A stretch of DNA of 64,000 nucleotides from Actinosynnema pretiosum (GTDB lineage: Bacteria > Actinomycetota > Actinomycetes > Mycobacteriales > Pseudonocardiaceae), in assembly GCF_024171695.1 (NCBI RefSeq), contig NZ_JAMTCF010000004.1, forward strand, positions 310,001-374,000, written 5' to 3'. The position numbers and the translations under genes were made by a program. Within the stretch, counting starts at the first letter, position 1. Each line of letters starts with the position of its first letter. The notes beneath the pieces were generated by a model that saw only the letters and a list, made by a program, of their open reading frames with translations, did no database searches and was not told the origin of the DNA. Of the stretch, positions 18,278 through 26,664 are shown piece by piece.

Positions 18278-19756
18278 GTGGGCGACGTCAGCGTCATCCT
18301 CGGTATCGGTGCAGCGGTGCTCATGGTCGCGGTGGTCGCGGTCAGGGTCTCGACCAGGTTGGGACTGCCCTCGCTGCTGCTGTACCTGGGAATCGGGGTG
18401 CTGCTGGGCGAATCGGTGCTCGGCATCCAGTTCTCCGACGCCGACCTGACCCGCTCGCTGGGCACGATCGCCCTGGTCCTGATCCTGGTCGAAGGTGGCC
18501 TGACCACCCGGTGGAGCGCGGTGAAACCCGCGCTGGGGCTGGGGATCGGGCTGTCCACGGTGTCCGTGGGAATCTCGATCGGGGTCACCGGGGTCGCGCT
18601 GCACCACCTGCTCGGGCTCGACTGGCGCACCGCCCTGCTGTGGGGCGCGGTGCTGTCGTCGACCGACGCGGCGGCGGTGTTCAGCGTGCTGCGCGGGGTC
18701 GGGGTCGGCAAGCGGTTGATCGGCGCGCTGGAGCTGGAGTCCGGCATCAACGACGCGCCGGTGTACATCGCCGTGGTGCTGCTGGCGTCCACCGAGGCGA
18801 TCACCTGGACCGCGCCGCTGCTGATGGTCTACGAGCTGCTCGCGGGCGCGGCCATCGGCATCGGGCTCGGCTGGCTCGGCGCGCTCGGGCTGCGGCGTGC
18901 CGCGCTGCCCGCCACCGGCCTGTACCCGCTGGCGACCGTCGCGGTGTGCCTGCTCGCCTACACGGTGGGCGACTTCGCGCACGCGTCCGGCTTCCTGGCC
19001 GTGTACACGGGGGCGGTGGTGCTCGGGAACGCCCGGTTGCCGCACCGCTCCGACACGCTCTCGTTCGCCGAGGGCCTCGGGTGGGTCGCGCAGATCGGGC
19101 TGTTCGTGCTGCTCGGCCTGTACTCCTCGCCCGCGCGCCTGGTCGACGCCGTGGTGCCCGCGCTGGTCGCGGGCGCGGTCCTGGTGCTGCTGGCGCGCCC
19201 GCTGTCGGTGGCCGCGGCGGCGCTGCCGTTCCGGGTGCCGTGGCGCGAGCAGGTGTTCGTGTCCTGGTCGGGGCTGCGCGGGGCGGTGCCGATCGTGTTC
19301 GCGCTGCTGCCGCTGGTCCAGGGCGTTGAGGGCGCGCAGGTCCTGGTGGACGTGGTGTTCGTGCTGGTCGTGATCCTGACGATCGTGCAGGGCAGCACGC
19401 TGCCGTGGCTGGCGCGCAAGCTAGGGCTGGTGAAGTCCGGGGAGGCCGAGGAGGTGCAGGTCGACTCGTCGGCGCTGGACGAGCTGGGGGCCGAGCTGCT
19501 CCAGGTGCGCATCCAGGCGGGGTCGAAGCTGCACGGCGTGTACCTGTCCGAGCTGAGGCTGCCGCCGGGGGCGATGGTGAGCCTGGTGGTGCGGGCGGAG
19601 GAGGGCTTCACGCCGCAGGCGACCACGCGGTTGCAGGAGGGCGACCAGTTGTTGGTGGTCAGCACGGAAGCGGCGCGGGACGCGGCGGAGACCCGGATCC
19701 GGGAGGTCGACAAGGGCGGGCGGTACGCGCGGTGGAAGGGCAGCGCGCCGACCTGA
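18278..19756 (+). CDS. Potassium/proton antiporter, CPA1 family with TrkA-C domain
   Basis: Cytoplasmic-membrane cation/proton exchanger resembling the NhaP2/CvrA group. About twelve hydrophobic segments occupy residues 1-395; the ion site region GAVLSSTDAAAVFS and ESGINDAPVY (transport aspartates) is well conserved, as is SWSGLRGAVPIVFALLP. After a linker, about residues 405-480 form a RCK_C/TrkA_C ligand-binding domain (LPPGAMVSLVVRAEEG, LQEGDQLLVVS). The 492-residue length is typical. GTG at 18278 is preceded by GGGAGG. It stands alone, followed by repeat-rich DNA. Confidence 0.92.
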   Translation: MGDVSVILGIGAAVLMVAVVAVRVSTRLGLPSLLLYLGIGVLLGESVLGIQFSDADLTRSLGTIALVLILVEGGLTTRWSAVKPALGLGIGLSTVSVGISIGVTGVALHHLLGLDWRTALLWGAVLSSTDAAAVFSVLRGVGVGKRLIGALELESGINDAPVYIAVVLLASTEAITWTAPLLMVYELLAGAAIGIGLGWLGALGLRRAALPATGLYPLATVAVCLLAYTVGDFAHASGFLAVYTGAVVLGNARLPHRSDTLSFAEGLGWVAQIGLFVLLGLYSSPARLVDAVVPALVAGAVLVLLARPLSVAAAALPFRVPWREQVFVSWSGLRGAVPIVFALLPLVQGVEGAQVLVDVVFVLVVILTIVQGSTLPWLARKLGLVKSGEAEEVQVDSSALDELGAELLQVRIQAGSKLHGVYLSELRLPPGAMVSLVVRAEEGFTPQATTRLQEGDQLLVVSTEAARDAAETRIREVDKGGRYARWKGSAPT

Positions 19757-19844
19757 GCGGGGTGGGTAGCGGGCAGCGGGCAGCGAGGTGGACAGCGGGG
19801 CGGACAACAGGGGACGGCGCGCTGGCCGGAGTGGTGAACGAGGT

Positions 19845-20110
19845 GGGATGGGCGGCTGGCGGTCATCAGCCGGTGGTCAATGGCCGGCGACCGATGATCG
19901 GCGGCTGGCTGCCGGTGACCGACGACTAGCGACCGGCGACCGATGATCGGCGACTGGCGACTGGCGACTGGCGACTGGGGGCTGGGGGCTGGGGCTGGCG
20001 ACCGGCGGCCAGCGACCGGCGGTTGGCGGCCAGCGATCGGCGGTTGGCGGCCGGTGACCGGTGGTTGGAGGTGGCGACCGGCCACCGGCCACTGGTGGCT
20101 GGCGGTGGAC
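19845..20110. repeat. Degenerate short tandem repeats (GGCGACTGGCGACC type)
   Basis: The 600-bp gap from the antiporter to the riboswitch holds no credible gene. Between about 19845 and 20110 it is built of 7-10-bp units such as GCGACTG repeated three times in a row near 19953, GGGGCTG, GCGACCG, GCCAGCGATCGGCGGTTG and GGTGACCGGTGG. Frames on both strands read as repetitive peptide. Confidence 0.75.
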
Positions 20111-20365
20111 TGCTGGTGGCGGGCTGCGGTCGGGGCGGCGTCCCGAGCGGGATGTGGATCAGCGGGGAGAACCGGTTCCGGTGAGTCGTGGCGCGAGGCT
20201 GTGGTTCGGCGGCCGGGGGCTCACCTTGCTGCGCAGCGGTCTCGTGGCGCCGCGCAGTGCGGGGTTCGGGGCTGATCCGGGTCTCGCCACGGGGGCGATC
20301 CGGTTGCTCTCGGCATGTGGGAAGTGCTCGACGGTCCTCGGGAGGGTCGGCTAGCTTTCTCGGCA

Positions 20366-20480
20366 GGTCATGAGTTCCAGCGTCAAGCCCGGGCTTGCTG
20401 GACGACAACCCTCCTCCGCGGTGGGGTGCCCCCGGTGACGACCAGGTCCGGCGCGCAGGGCGTCGGGCAAGCGCGGGTCA
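20366..20480 (+). promoter_or_regulatory. SAM-IV riboswitch
   Basis: S-adenosylmethionine aptamer of the actinobacterial SAM-IV class. P1 pairs GGTC (20366-20369) with GACC (about 20440-20443). Inside are the conserved stretches GGTCATGAG, CCAGCGTCAAGCCCGGGCT, TGCTGGACGACAACCCTCC, GCGGTGGGGTGCC and GGTGACGACCAGG. The 3' pseudoknot side element GGGCAAGCGCGGGTC ends near 20479. The start codon of the aminotransferase gene lies 41 nt downstream, with its GGAGG at 20510-20514, so SAM binding probably lowers translation of that gene. Confidence 0.92.
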
Positions 20481-20520
20481 TCCTCATCACGGGCGACCCC
20501 GAGTCGCTCGGAGGACGATC

Positions 20521-22125
20521 ATGACGCTCGCCGTTTCCCGCACCGCCCGCGCCCTCGTCGGGACCGCTGACGGCGCGGACGCCCCCGCCGCCCCGATCGG
20601 CGCCGGGTTCACCGACGCCCCCGCCACGTCGGTGAGTGCTGATCTCGCCGCCGGCCGTGCCGCGTCGGTGGGCACCGCCCACACCGCGACCGCCCCCGCC
20701 ACGTCCGCCCCCGCCACGTCCGCCCGCACCACGTCCGCCCGCACCACGCCCACCGCCGCCACGTCCACCGCCGCCACGCCCGCCGACGCCGACTTCGCCG
20801 TCGACCGGGTCGCCGCTCCCGCGAGCGCCGCCACCGGCGCGCTCCCCGCCGTCGTCGGGGCCGCGCTGCGGGTTCCGCTGGTCACCGGGCAGCGGGTCGA
20901 GTACGCGAACCTCGACAACGCCGCCTCCACCCCCTGCCTCGAGCAGGTGCGCGACGCCGTCGACGAGCTGCTGCCCTGGTACGCCTCCGTGCACCGGGGC
21001 GCGGGTTTCGCGTCCAAGGTGTCCACCCGCGTCTACGAGCAGGCCCGCGACTCGGTGCGCCGCTTCACCGGCGCCCGTGCCGGCGACACCGTCGTGTTCA
21101 CCCGCAACACCACCGACTCGCTCAACGCCCTCGCCCGCGCCGTGCCCAGGGGCACTTCCGTGCTCCTGTTCGACACCGAGCACCACGCGGCCCTGCTGCC
21201 GTGGCGCGGGCCGAACGTGCGCCGACTGCGCACCCCCGGCACGCCCGCCGAGGCCGCACGCGTGCTCGACGCCGCGCTCGCCGAGTGCCCGATCGGGCCG
21301 CGCCTGGTGGTGCTGACCGGCGCGTCCAACGTCACCGGCGAGGTGTGGCCGGTCGCCGAGCTGGCCGCGATCGCCCGCCGCCGGGGCGCGCGCACCGTGC
21401 TCGACGCCGCCCAGCTCGCCCCGCACCGCCCGCTCGACATCAAGGAGCTGGGCGTCGACTACGTCGCCTTCTCCGGCCACAAGCTCTACGCCCCGTTCGG
21501 CGCGGGCGTGCTGGTCGGCCGCGCCGACTGGCTCCAGGCCGCCGAGCCCTACCTGGTCGGCGGTGGGGCGACCTCGCTGGTCACCGACCACGGCGACCAC
21601 CTCGGCGTCGCCTGGTCCAAGGTGCCCGAGCGGCACGAGGCCGGGTCGCCCAACGTGGTCGGCGTGCACGCGCTCGCCGTCGCCTGCGACGTGCTCGGCC
21701 GGAGCTGGAAGCAGGCCGTCGCGCACGAGCGGGCCCTGCTGGAGCGGCTGCGCGCCGGACTGGCGACCGTGCCCGGCGTGCGCGAGCTGTCCCTGTTCGG
21801 CTCCGGGCAGGACCGGGTCGGCGTGGTCAGCTTCACCGTCGCGGGCCAGGACTCCGGCTACCTCGCCGCCGCCCTGTCCGCCGAGCACGGCGTCGGCGTG
21901 CGCGACGGCGCGTTCTGCGCCCACGTGGCCGTGCACCGCCTCACCGGCGGCGAGCGCGCCCTGCGCGCCTCCCTGGGCCTCGGCTCCACCGAGGAGCACG
22001 TGGACCGCCTCGTCGCCGCGCTGCGCTCCCTCGTCACCGAGGGTCCCAAGGTCGCCTACACCCAGCGCGACGGCCGCTGGGAGCCTGCCGAGGACGACCG
22101 CGCCCTGCCGCCGTTCCTGGCCTGA
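20521..22125 (+). CDS. Class-V aminotransferase, cysteine-desulfurase (SufS/Csd)-like, SAM-IV controlled
   Basis: PLP enzyme of fold type I. The catalytic part starts near residue 110: AYVNLDNAAST-like element YANLDNAASTP, the DTEHHAALLPW phosphate-side loop, DAAQLAPH, and the Schiff-base lysine K321 in SGHKLYAPFG. C466 in RDGAFCAHVAVH occupies the place of the catalytic Cys loop of group-II desulfurases, supporting sulfur mobilisation from cysteine or a related substrate. The first about 105 residues are an Ala/Thr/Ser-rich extension with DNA-level repeats (CACGTCCGCC units), unusual for the family but supported by the GGAGG before ATG 20521. The upstream SAM-IV riboswitch ties it to sulfur metabolism. 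Exact substrate unknown. Confidence 0.88.
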   Translation: MTLAVSRTARALVGTADGADAPAAPIGAGFTDAPATSVSADLAAGRAASVGTAHTATAPATSAPATSARTTSARTTPTAATSTAATPADADFAVDRVAAPASAATGALPAVVGAALRVPLVTGQRVEYANLDNAASTPCLEQVRDAVDELLPWYASVHRGAGFASKVSTRVYEQARDSVRRFTGARAGDTVVFTRNTTDSLNALARAVPRGTSVLLFDTEHHAALLPWRGPNVRRLRTPGTPAEAARVLDAALAECPIGPRLVVLTGASNVTGEVWPVAELAAIARRRGARTVLDAAQLAPHRPLDIKELGVDYVAFSGHKLYAPFGAGVLVGRADWLQAAEPYLVGGGATSLVTDHGDHLGVAWSKVPERHEAGSPNVVGVHALAVACDVLGRSWKQAVAHERALLERLRAGLATVPGVRELSLFGSGQDRVGVVSFTVAGQDSGYLAAALSAEHGVGVRDGAFCAHVAVHRLTGGERALRASLGLGSTEEHVDRLVAALRSLVTEGPKVAYTQRDGRWEPAEDDRALPPFLA

Positions 22126-22183
22126 CCGGCCACCGCACCGGGCTGACCGGCCCCCTCGCCGCGCGATGCTGGACAATGGCCGG

Positions 22184-22906
22184 GTGAGCACGGACCCCAA
22201 CACCGAACCCGACGCCCCCGACGAGGCCGCCTCGCCCGCGCCGGACGCCCAGCCCAAGCGGCGGGTCGTGCTGCTCGGCGTGATCGCCGCCGTCGTGCTG
22301 GCGCTCGACATCGCCACCAAGGTGATCGCGGTCGCCGAGCTGGAGGGCAGGCAGCCGATCGAGCTGTTCGGCGGACTGCTCTACCTGCCGCTGATCCGCA
22401 ACCCCGGCGCCGCGTTCGGCATGGCCGAGGGCTGGACGATCGTCCTGGCGATCATCGCGTTCGGCGTCGTCGGGTTCATCCTGTGGATCGCCCGCAAGCT
22501 CCGCTCGGTCGGCTGGGCCATCGGCCTCGGCCTGGTGCTGGGCGGCGCGCTCGGCAACCTGGTCGACCGGGTCTTCCGCTCGCCCGGCCCGCTGCGCGGC
22601 CACGTCGTGGACTTCCTGTCCGTGCTGGACCCGTGGGGCGGCTTCTTCCCCGTGTTCAACCTGGCCGACTCGGCCATCTGCGTCGGCGGCGGCGTGATCG
22701 TGCTGATGTCGCTGCTCCAGCGCGACTACGACGGCACCCGGTTCGAGAAGAAGCCCTCCGGCAAGGCTGCCGTCAGCGCGGGCGCCACCACGTCGGGCGC
22801 CACCCCCGTGGGCAGCACCACCAGCACCACCAGCACCACCCCCGAGACCACCGAGAACCAGACCGCAGGCGAGTCCGCCGACGGCGGGAAGCAGGCACAG
22901 GCGTGA
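22184..22906 (+). CDS. lspA: Lipoprotein signal peptidase (SPase II)
   Basis: Membrane aspartyl protease that cleaves prolipoproteins before the lipidated Cys. Four hydrophobic segments lie between about residues 28 and 178. Both catalytic-aspartate motifs are present: GNLVDRVFR with Asp, and [13 protein letters not shown]. The N-terminus carries a charged tail (about 1-25) and the C-terminus a Thr/Ser-rich tail with a short SerThrThr repeat (about 190-215). GTG at 22184 follows GACAAT plus 6 nt (leaderless pattern); an in-frame ATG at 22166 is the alternative. The stop overlaps rluD by 4 bp, the standard lspA-rluD pair. Confidence 0.94.
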   Translation: MSTDPNTEPDAPDEAASPAPDAQPKRRVVLLGVIAAVVLALDIATKVIAVAELEGRQPIELFGGLLYLPLIRNPGAAFGMAEGWTIVLAIIAFGVVGFILWIARKLRSVGWAIGLGLVLGGALGNLVDRVFRSPGPLRGHVVDFLSVLDPWGGFFPVFNLADSAICVGGGVIVLMSLLQRDYDGTRFEKKPSGKAAVSAGATTSGATPVGSTTSTTSTTPETTENQTAGESADGGKQAQA

Positions 22907-23835
22907 GCGGCGACTACCGGACCCTCCCCGTCCCCGACGGCCTCGACGGGATGCGCGTCGACGCGGGTCTCGCCAAGCTCCTCGGGCTCTCCCGCACGGT
23001 CGTCGCCTCGCTGGCCGAGAGCGGCGACGTCGTGCTCGACGGCCGCGTCGCGGGCAAGTCGGACCGCCTGGTCGCGGGCTCCTGGCTGGAGCTCACCCTG
23101 CCCGAGCCGGAGCGGCCCGTGCAGGTCCAGGCCGTCGCGGTCGAGGGCATGATCATCCTGCACGAGGACGACGACGTGATCGTCGTGGACAAGCCCGTCG
23201 GCGTCGCCGTGCACCCCTCGCCGGGCTGGACCGGCCCGACCGTGGTCGGCGGGCTCGCCGCCGCGGGCGTGCGGGTGTCCACCTCCGGCGCGGCCGAGCG
23301 GCAGGGCGTGGTGCACCGGCTCGACGTCGGCACCACCGGCGTCATGGTCGTGGCCAAGAGCGAGCACGCCTACTCGGTGCTCAAGCAGGCGTTCAAGGAG
23401 CGCACGGTCGAGAAGCTGTACCACGCGCTGGTGCAGGGCCACCCGGACCCGATCAAGGGCACCATCGACGCGCCCATCGACCGGCACCCCAAGCACGACT
23501 ACAAGTTCGCCGTCATGGCCAGCGGCAAGCCGAGCATCACGCACTACGAGGTCGTGGAGGCGTTCCGCGCCGCGTCGCTGCTGGACGTGCACCTGGAGAC
23601 CGGGCGCACCCACCAGATCCGGGTGCACTTCTCCGCGCTCAAGCACCCGTGCGTCGGCGACCTGACGTACACCGCCGACCCGGTGCTCGCCAAGCGGCTG
23701 GGCATGACCAGGCAGTGGCTGCACGCCCGCACCCTCGGCTTCCACCACCCCGCCGACGGGCAGTGGGGCGAGTTCACCAGCGAGTACCCGGCCGACCTGA
23801 ACCACGCGCTGGAGCTGCTCCGCTCGGAGAGCTGA
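22903..23835 (+). CDS. RluA/RluD-family 23S rRNA pseudouridine synthase
   Basis: Isomerises uridines in 23S rRNA. The 310-residue product has an N-terminal S4-like RNA-binding domain (about 10-75: [20 protein letters not shown]) and the RluA catalytic domain with [13 protein letters not shown] and the active-site motif [13 protein letters not shown] carrying the catalytic Asp. [12 protein letters not shown] is also diagnostic. GTG at 22903 overlaps lspA. RluD versus another RluA member cannot be settled by eye. A bidirectional terminator follows. Confidence 0.92.
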   Translation: MSGDYRTLPVPDGLDGMRVDAGLAKLLGLSRTVVASLAESGDVVLDGRVAGKSDRLVAGSWLELTLPEPERPVQVQAVAVEGMIILHEDDDVIVVDKPVGVAVHPSPGWTGPTVVGGLAAAGVRVSTSGAAERQGVVHRLDVGTTGVMVVAKSEHAYSVLKQAFKERTVEKLYHALVQGHPDPIKGTIDAPIDRHPKHDYKFAVMASGKPSITHYEVVEAFRAASLLDVHLETGRTHQIRVHFSALKHPCVGDLTYTADPVLAKRLGMTRQWLHARTLGFHHPADGQWGEFTSEYPADLNHALELLRSES

Positions 23836-23859
23836 CGGGGACCGGACCCGCGAAGCACG

Positions 23860-23892
23860 AAGGGGCGCCCACCACGACGGTGGGCGCCCCTT
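23860..23892. terminator. Bidirectional terminator between rluD and the MFS gene
   Basis: Fourteen-nt arms AAGGGGCGCCCACC and GGTGGGCGCCCCTT flank the loop ACGAC. The A and T ends on each strand suit both converging transcripts. Confidence 0.88.
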
Positions 23893-23905
23893 CCGCGTCC
23901 GAGGA

Positions 23906-25159
23906 CTAGACCGCCGAACCGGCAGGAGCCTGAGCGGGCTCGACCACCTCGGGCTCGTCCTTCGTGATGCCCTTGTCGCCCCTGGTCAGCACCAGGAACG
24001 AGGTCAGCGCCAGCGCCGTGCAGGCCGCCATGACCAGTGCCAGCGGCAGCACGCTGCTCGAACCGCCCGCGCCCACGACCGGCGCCATCAGGCCGCCCAT
24101 CAGGAACTGCGACACGCCCAGCAGCGCCGACGAGCTGCCCGCCGCCTCCGGGTGCCTGGCCATCGCCAGGGTCGCCGCGTTCGGCATCAGCAGGCCGATG
24201 CTGCACGTGACCAGGAACAGCGGCACCAGGAACGTCACCAGGCCACCGCCCACCAGGCCCGCGACGACCAGGGCGATCCCGGCCGCCACCGCCGTGCTCA
24301 GGCCGATCCGCAGCAGGCCCCTGGGCATGATCCGCCCGGTCAGCGCGGTGTTGATGACGCCCGCGATGAAGATGCCGCCCGAGTTCAGCGCGAACACCAG
24401 GCTGAACTCCTGCGGGGACAGGCCGAACACGCCCTGCAGCACGAACGACGAGCCGGAGACGTAGCCGAAGATCGCGCCGAGCGCGAAGGCCGACGCCAGC
24501 ACGTAGCCGACGAACACCCGGTCGGTCAGCAGGCCGCCGAACACCCGGAGCGTGCCGCCCAGGTCCAGCGGGCGGCGCTTCTCCGGCGGCAGGGTCTCCT
24601 TCAGGCCGACGGCCATCAGCACCAGCAGCACCACCGCGACGACCGCGAGCACGACGAACGTCGCGCGCCACGACGCGTAGCGCAGCACCTGCCCGCCCAG
24701 CACCGGCGCGAGCATCGGGCCGAGGCCGTTGACCAGCATGATCAGCGACATGAACTTCGCCATCGCCAGCCCGGAGAACCGGTCGCGGGCGACGGCCATG
24801 GCCACCACGAAGCCTGCGGCGACGCCGAGGCCCTGGAGCAGCCGGAACGCGGCCAGCGCGGTCGCGGTCGGCGCCAGCGCGCACACCAGCGACAGCACCA
24901 CGTACGAGCCGATGCCGAACAGCAGCGGCTTGCGCCTGCCGATCGAGTCCGACAGCGGGCCGATCAGCAGCTGGCCGACGGACAGGCCGATGATGAACGT
25001 CGTCAGCGACAGCTGGATCTGCGACTCGCCCGCCCCGAACTCCTTCGCCATGTCGGGGAAGGCGGGCAGGTAGGCGTCGATGGACAGCGGGCCGAGGCAG
25101 CACAGCACGCCCAGCAGGGCGACGAGCTTCCCACGTCCTTGCACAGCGGTGACCCCCAT
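23906..25159 (-). CDS. Bcr/CflA-type drug resistance MFS transporter
   Basis: Proton-coupled multidrug exporter of the DHA1 family. About twelve membrane segments are visible in 417 residues; the family motifs are SIDAYLPAFPDMAKEFGA in TM1, the A-motif GPLSDSIGRRKPL between TM2 and TM3, and the C-motif region GLGPMLAPVLGGQVL in TM5, typical of exporters. The C-terminal tail is acidic. ATG at 25159 is favoured; the frame continues to 25240 without homology. Substrate unknown. It is convergent with rluD and stands alone. Confidence 0.9.
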   Translation of the reverse strand: MGVTAVQGRGKLVALLGVLCCLGPLSIDAYLPAFPDMAKEFGAGESQIQLSLTTFIIGLSVGQLLIGPLSDSIGRRKPLLFGIGSYVVLSLVCALAPTATALAAFRLLQGLGVAAGFVVAMAVARDRFSGLAMAKFMSLIMLVNGLGPMLAPVLGGQVLRYASWRATFVVLAVVAVVLLVLMAVGLKETLPPEKRRPLDLGGTLRVFGGLLTDRVFVGYVLASAFALGAIFGYVSGSSFVLQGVFGLSPQEFSLVFALNSGGIFIAGVINTALTGRIMPRGLLRIGLSTAVAAGIALVVAGLVGGGLVTFLVPLFLVTCSIGLLMPNAATLAMARHPEAAGSSSALLGVSQFLMGGLMAPVVGAGGSSSVLPLALVMAACTALALTSFLVLTRGDKGITKDEPEVVEPAQAPAGSAV

Positions 25160-25529
25160 GGTTCTTCGACAGTCGTCGGTCTTGTGTCTCTCGAGGCTTT
25201 GCGGGACGACGGTGTCCAAGGAGGTGGATCTCGACCCCACGGCGCAGGTGCCTGGCGGGGTGAGCCGCCGGTGGTGGACAACGCGGGGGAAGCCGCTCTG
25301 CTTCCCGGTTCGGCCCTCGAATTTCGGGGGTCCGCCGTTCCGGCGCGCGCGAGCGCCTCCGGTCGCAAAACACGGCGCGGGTGGATGCGGGGGAGAACCA
25401 CCAGGTCGAACGGCTGGAGCGGGCCCGGAACGAGGTTATCGCCGGGGTCGCGAACCGATCGGGTGGAGTGGACCCGCCGACCGGGTGAGCGGGCTCACGC
25501 TCTGGGGCGGGAGCGGCGCGTGGGCCGGG
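25160..25529. other. Intergenic stretch, no gene seen
   Basis: About 370 bp between the MFS gene start and the stop of the next minus-strand gene. It should contain the MFS promoter; GACTGT lies 9 nt before the start codon on the minus strand, a weak leaderless -10 candidate. No repeats or other structure were noticed. Confidence 0.5.
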
Positions 25530-26426
25530 TCAGTCCTCGACGGTCCACACGAGCGTGTTCAGGTCGGCCTCGGGTCGCACGCTCCAGCGCACGGACGTGA
25601 CCACCGTGCTCTCCGGCAGCACGTACACGGTGTGGCCGCCCGCCGTCTCGCCCGGCTGCACGCCGATCTTGTGCGGCGGCCGGGACGACAGCGACACCGG
25701 GGCCTTCGCCACGCTCTCGCCGGTGCTGGTGGTCAGCACCAGGTACATGTCGGGCAGCGCGTTGAACGGCACGTTCCCGGTGTTCGCCAGCTCCGTGTGC
25801 ACCACGACGGCCCGCTCGCCCTCGGCCAGCTTGTAGCCGGCGGCGGTGAACAGGAAGTCGGCCGGGTCGACGACCTCGACCAGCTGGATCGTGAACCGGG
25901 CGCCCTCCAGGCCCTCGGTCTCCAGGACGCTGCCGATCTTGCCGGTGCGGGCCCTCGGCGCGGCGGGCTGCTGGTCGCCGCGCGCCCACCCGGCCGTCTG
26001 CGGCGGGCCCCACGGGTTCGCCTCCTGCACCGGGAGCGGTCCCGACGGCAGCGGCTGCGCGGGGAAGGGCTGGCTCGGCGGGCCGACCACCGGGTGTCCG
26101 GGGTAGGAGCCGGACGGGGTGCCCTGGACCGTGCCCGGCAGCGGCAGCGGACCGGAGCCCGGCTGCGCGTACGGGCCCGGCTGGGGCTGCGGCTGACCGG
26201 CGTAGCTGCCCCACGCCATGCTGTTGGCCAGCGCCTTGCGGATGCCGTTCGGGTCGCACTCCACGCCCACCAGGAGCGGCAGCCCGCTGCCGGACAGGGT
26301 GATCAACCGCATGGCGGCTTCCCTGGGGTCCATGCCCAGCCGCGCGGCCACCTCGTGCACGGCGGCGCGGCCCATCTCCGCGATCATGGCGAGGAGGCGG
26401 GCGTCTACTGGATCAGGGGCAACCAC
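25530..26426 (-). CDS. Protein with N-terminal Lrp/AsnC-like winged helix and C-terminal beta domain
   Basis: Function not recognised. The 298-residue product begins with [37 protein letters not shown], which looks like a winged-helix module of the AsnC/Lrp type, then [22 protein letters not shown] Pro/Gly/Gln-rich low-complexity stretch follows (about 75-165). The last 130 residues form a predicted beta-sandwich ([40 protein letters not shown]) resembling DUF4352-like extracellular or accessory domains. It is unusual for a DNA-binding-like helix to be joined to such a domain. Start is GTG 26426 (TAGCGT 8 nt upstream) or GTG 26432. Divergent from dnaE, a placement shared with relatives by recollection only. 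Confidence 0.7.
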   Translation of the reverse strand: MVAPDPVDARLLAMIAEMGRAAVHEVAARLGMDPREAAMRLITLSGSGLPLLVGVECDPNGIRKALANSMAWGSYAGQPQPQPGPYAQPGSGPLPLPGTVQGTPSGSYPGHPVVGPPSQPFPAQPLPSGPLPVQEANPWGPPQTAGWARGDQQPAAPRARTGKIGSVLETEGLEGARFTIQLVEVVDPADFLFTAAGYKLAEGERAVVVHTELANTGNVPFNALPDMYLVLTTSTGESVAKAPVSLSSRPPHKIGVQPGETAGGHTVYVLPESTVVTSVRWSVRPEADLNTLVWTVED

Positions 26427-26664
26427 GCCCACGAACGCTACCCGCCTGGCAGCGCGCCCGCGTGAGTGCCCCGTCGCTGTGACCGGGTCGCGACCTGCGC
26501 CGGTGGCCCGGTCGGCGCGCGCGGCGGCCCCGCTCCGGAACCGCCGGTGTGACGCTCCCGCGTTCGGCGCGGGCGGACGGCCCACCACCCGCTCGGCGTA
26601 TAGAGTCGCTGAGGTCTCGCCCGCGCGTCGTCCGGGCCCGCTGCCGATCTTCATAGGGGGTTTG

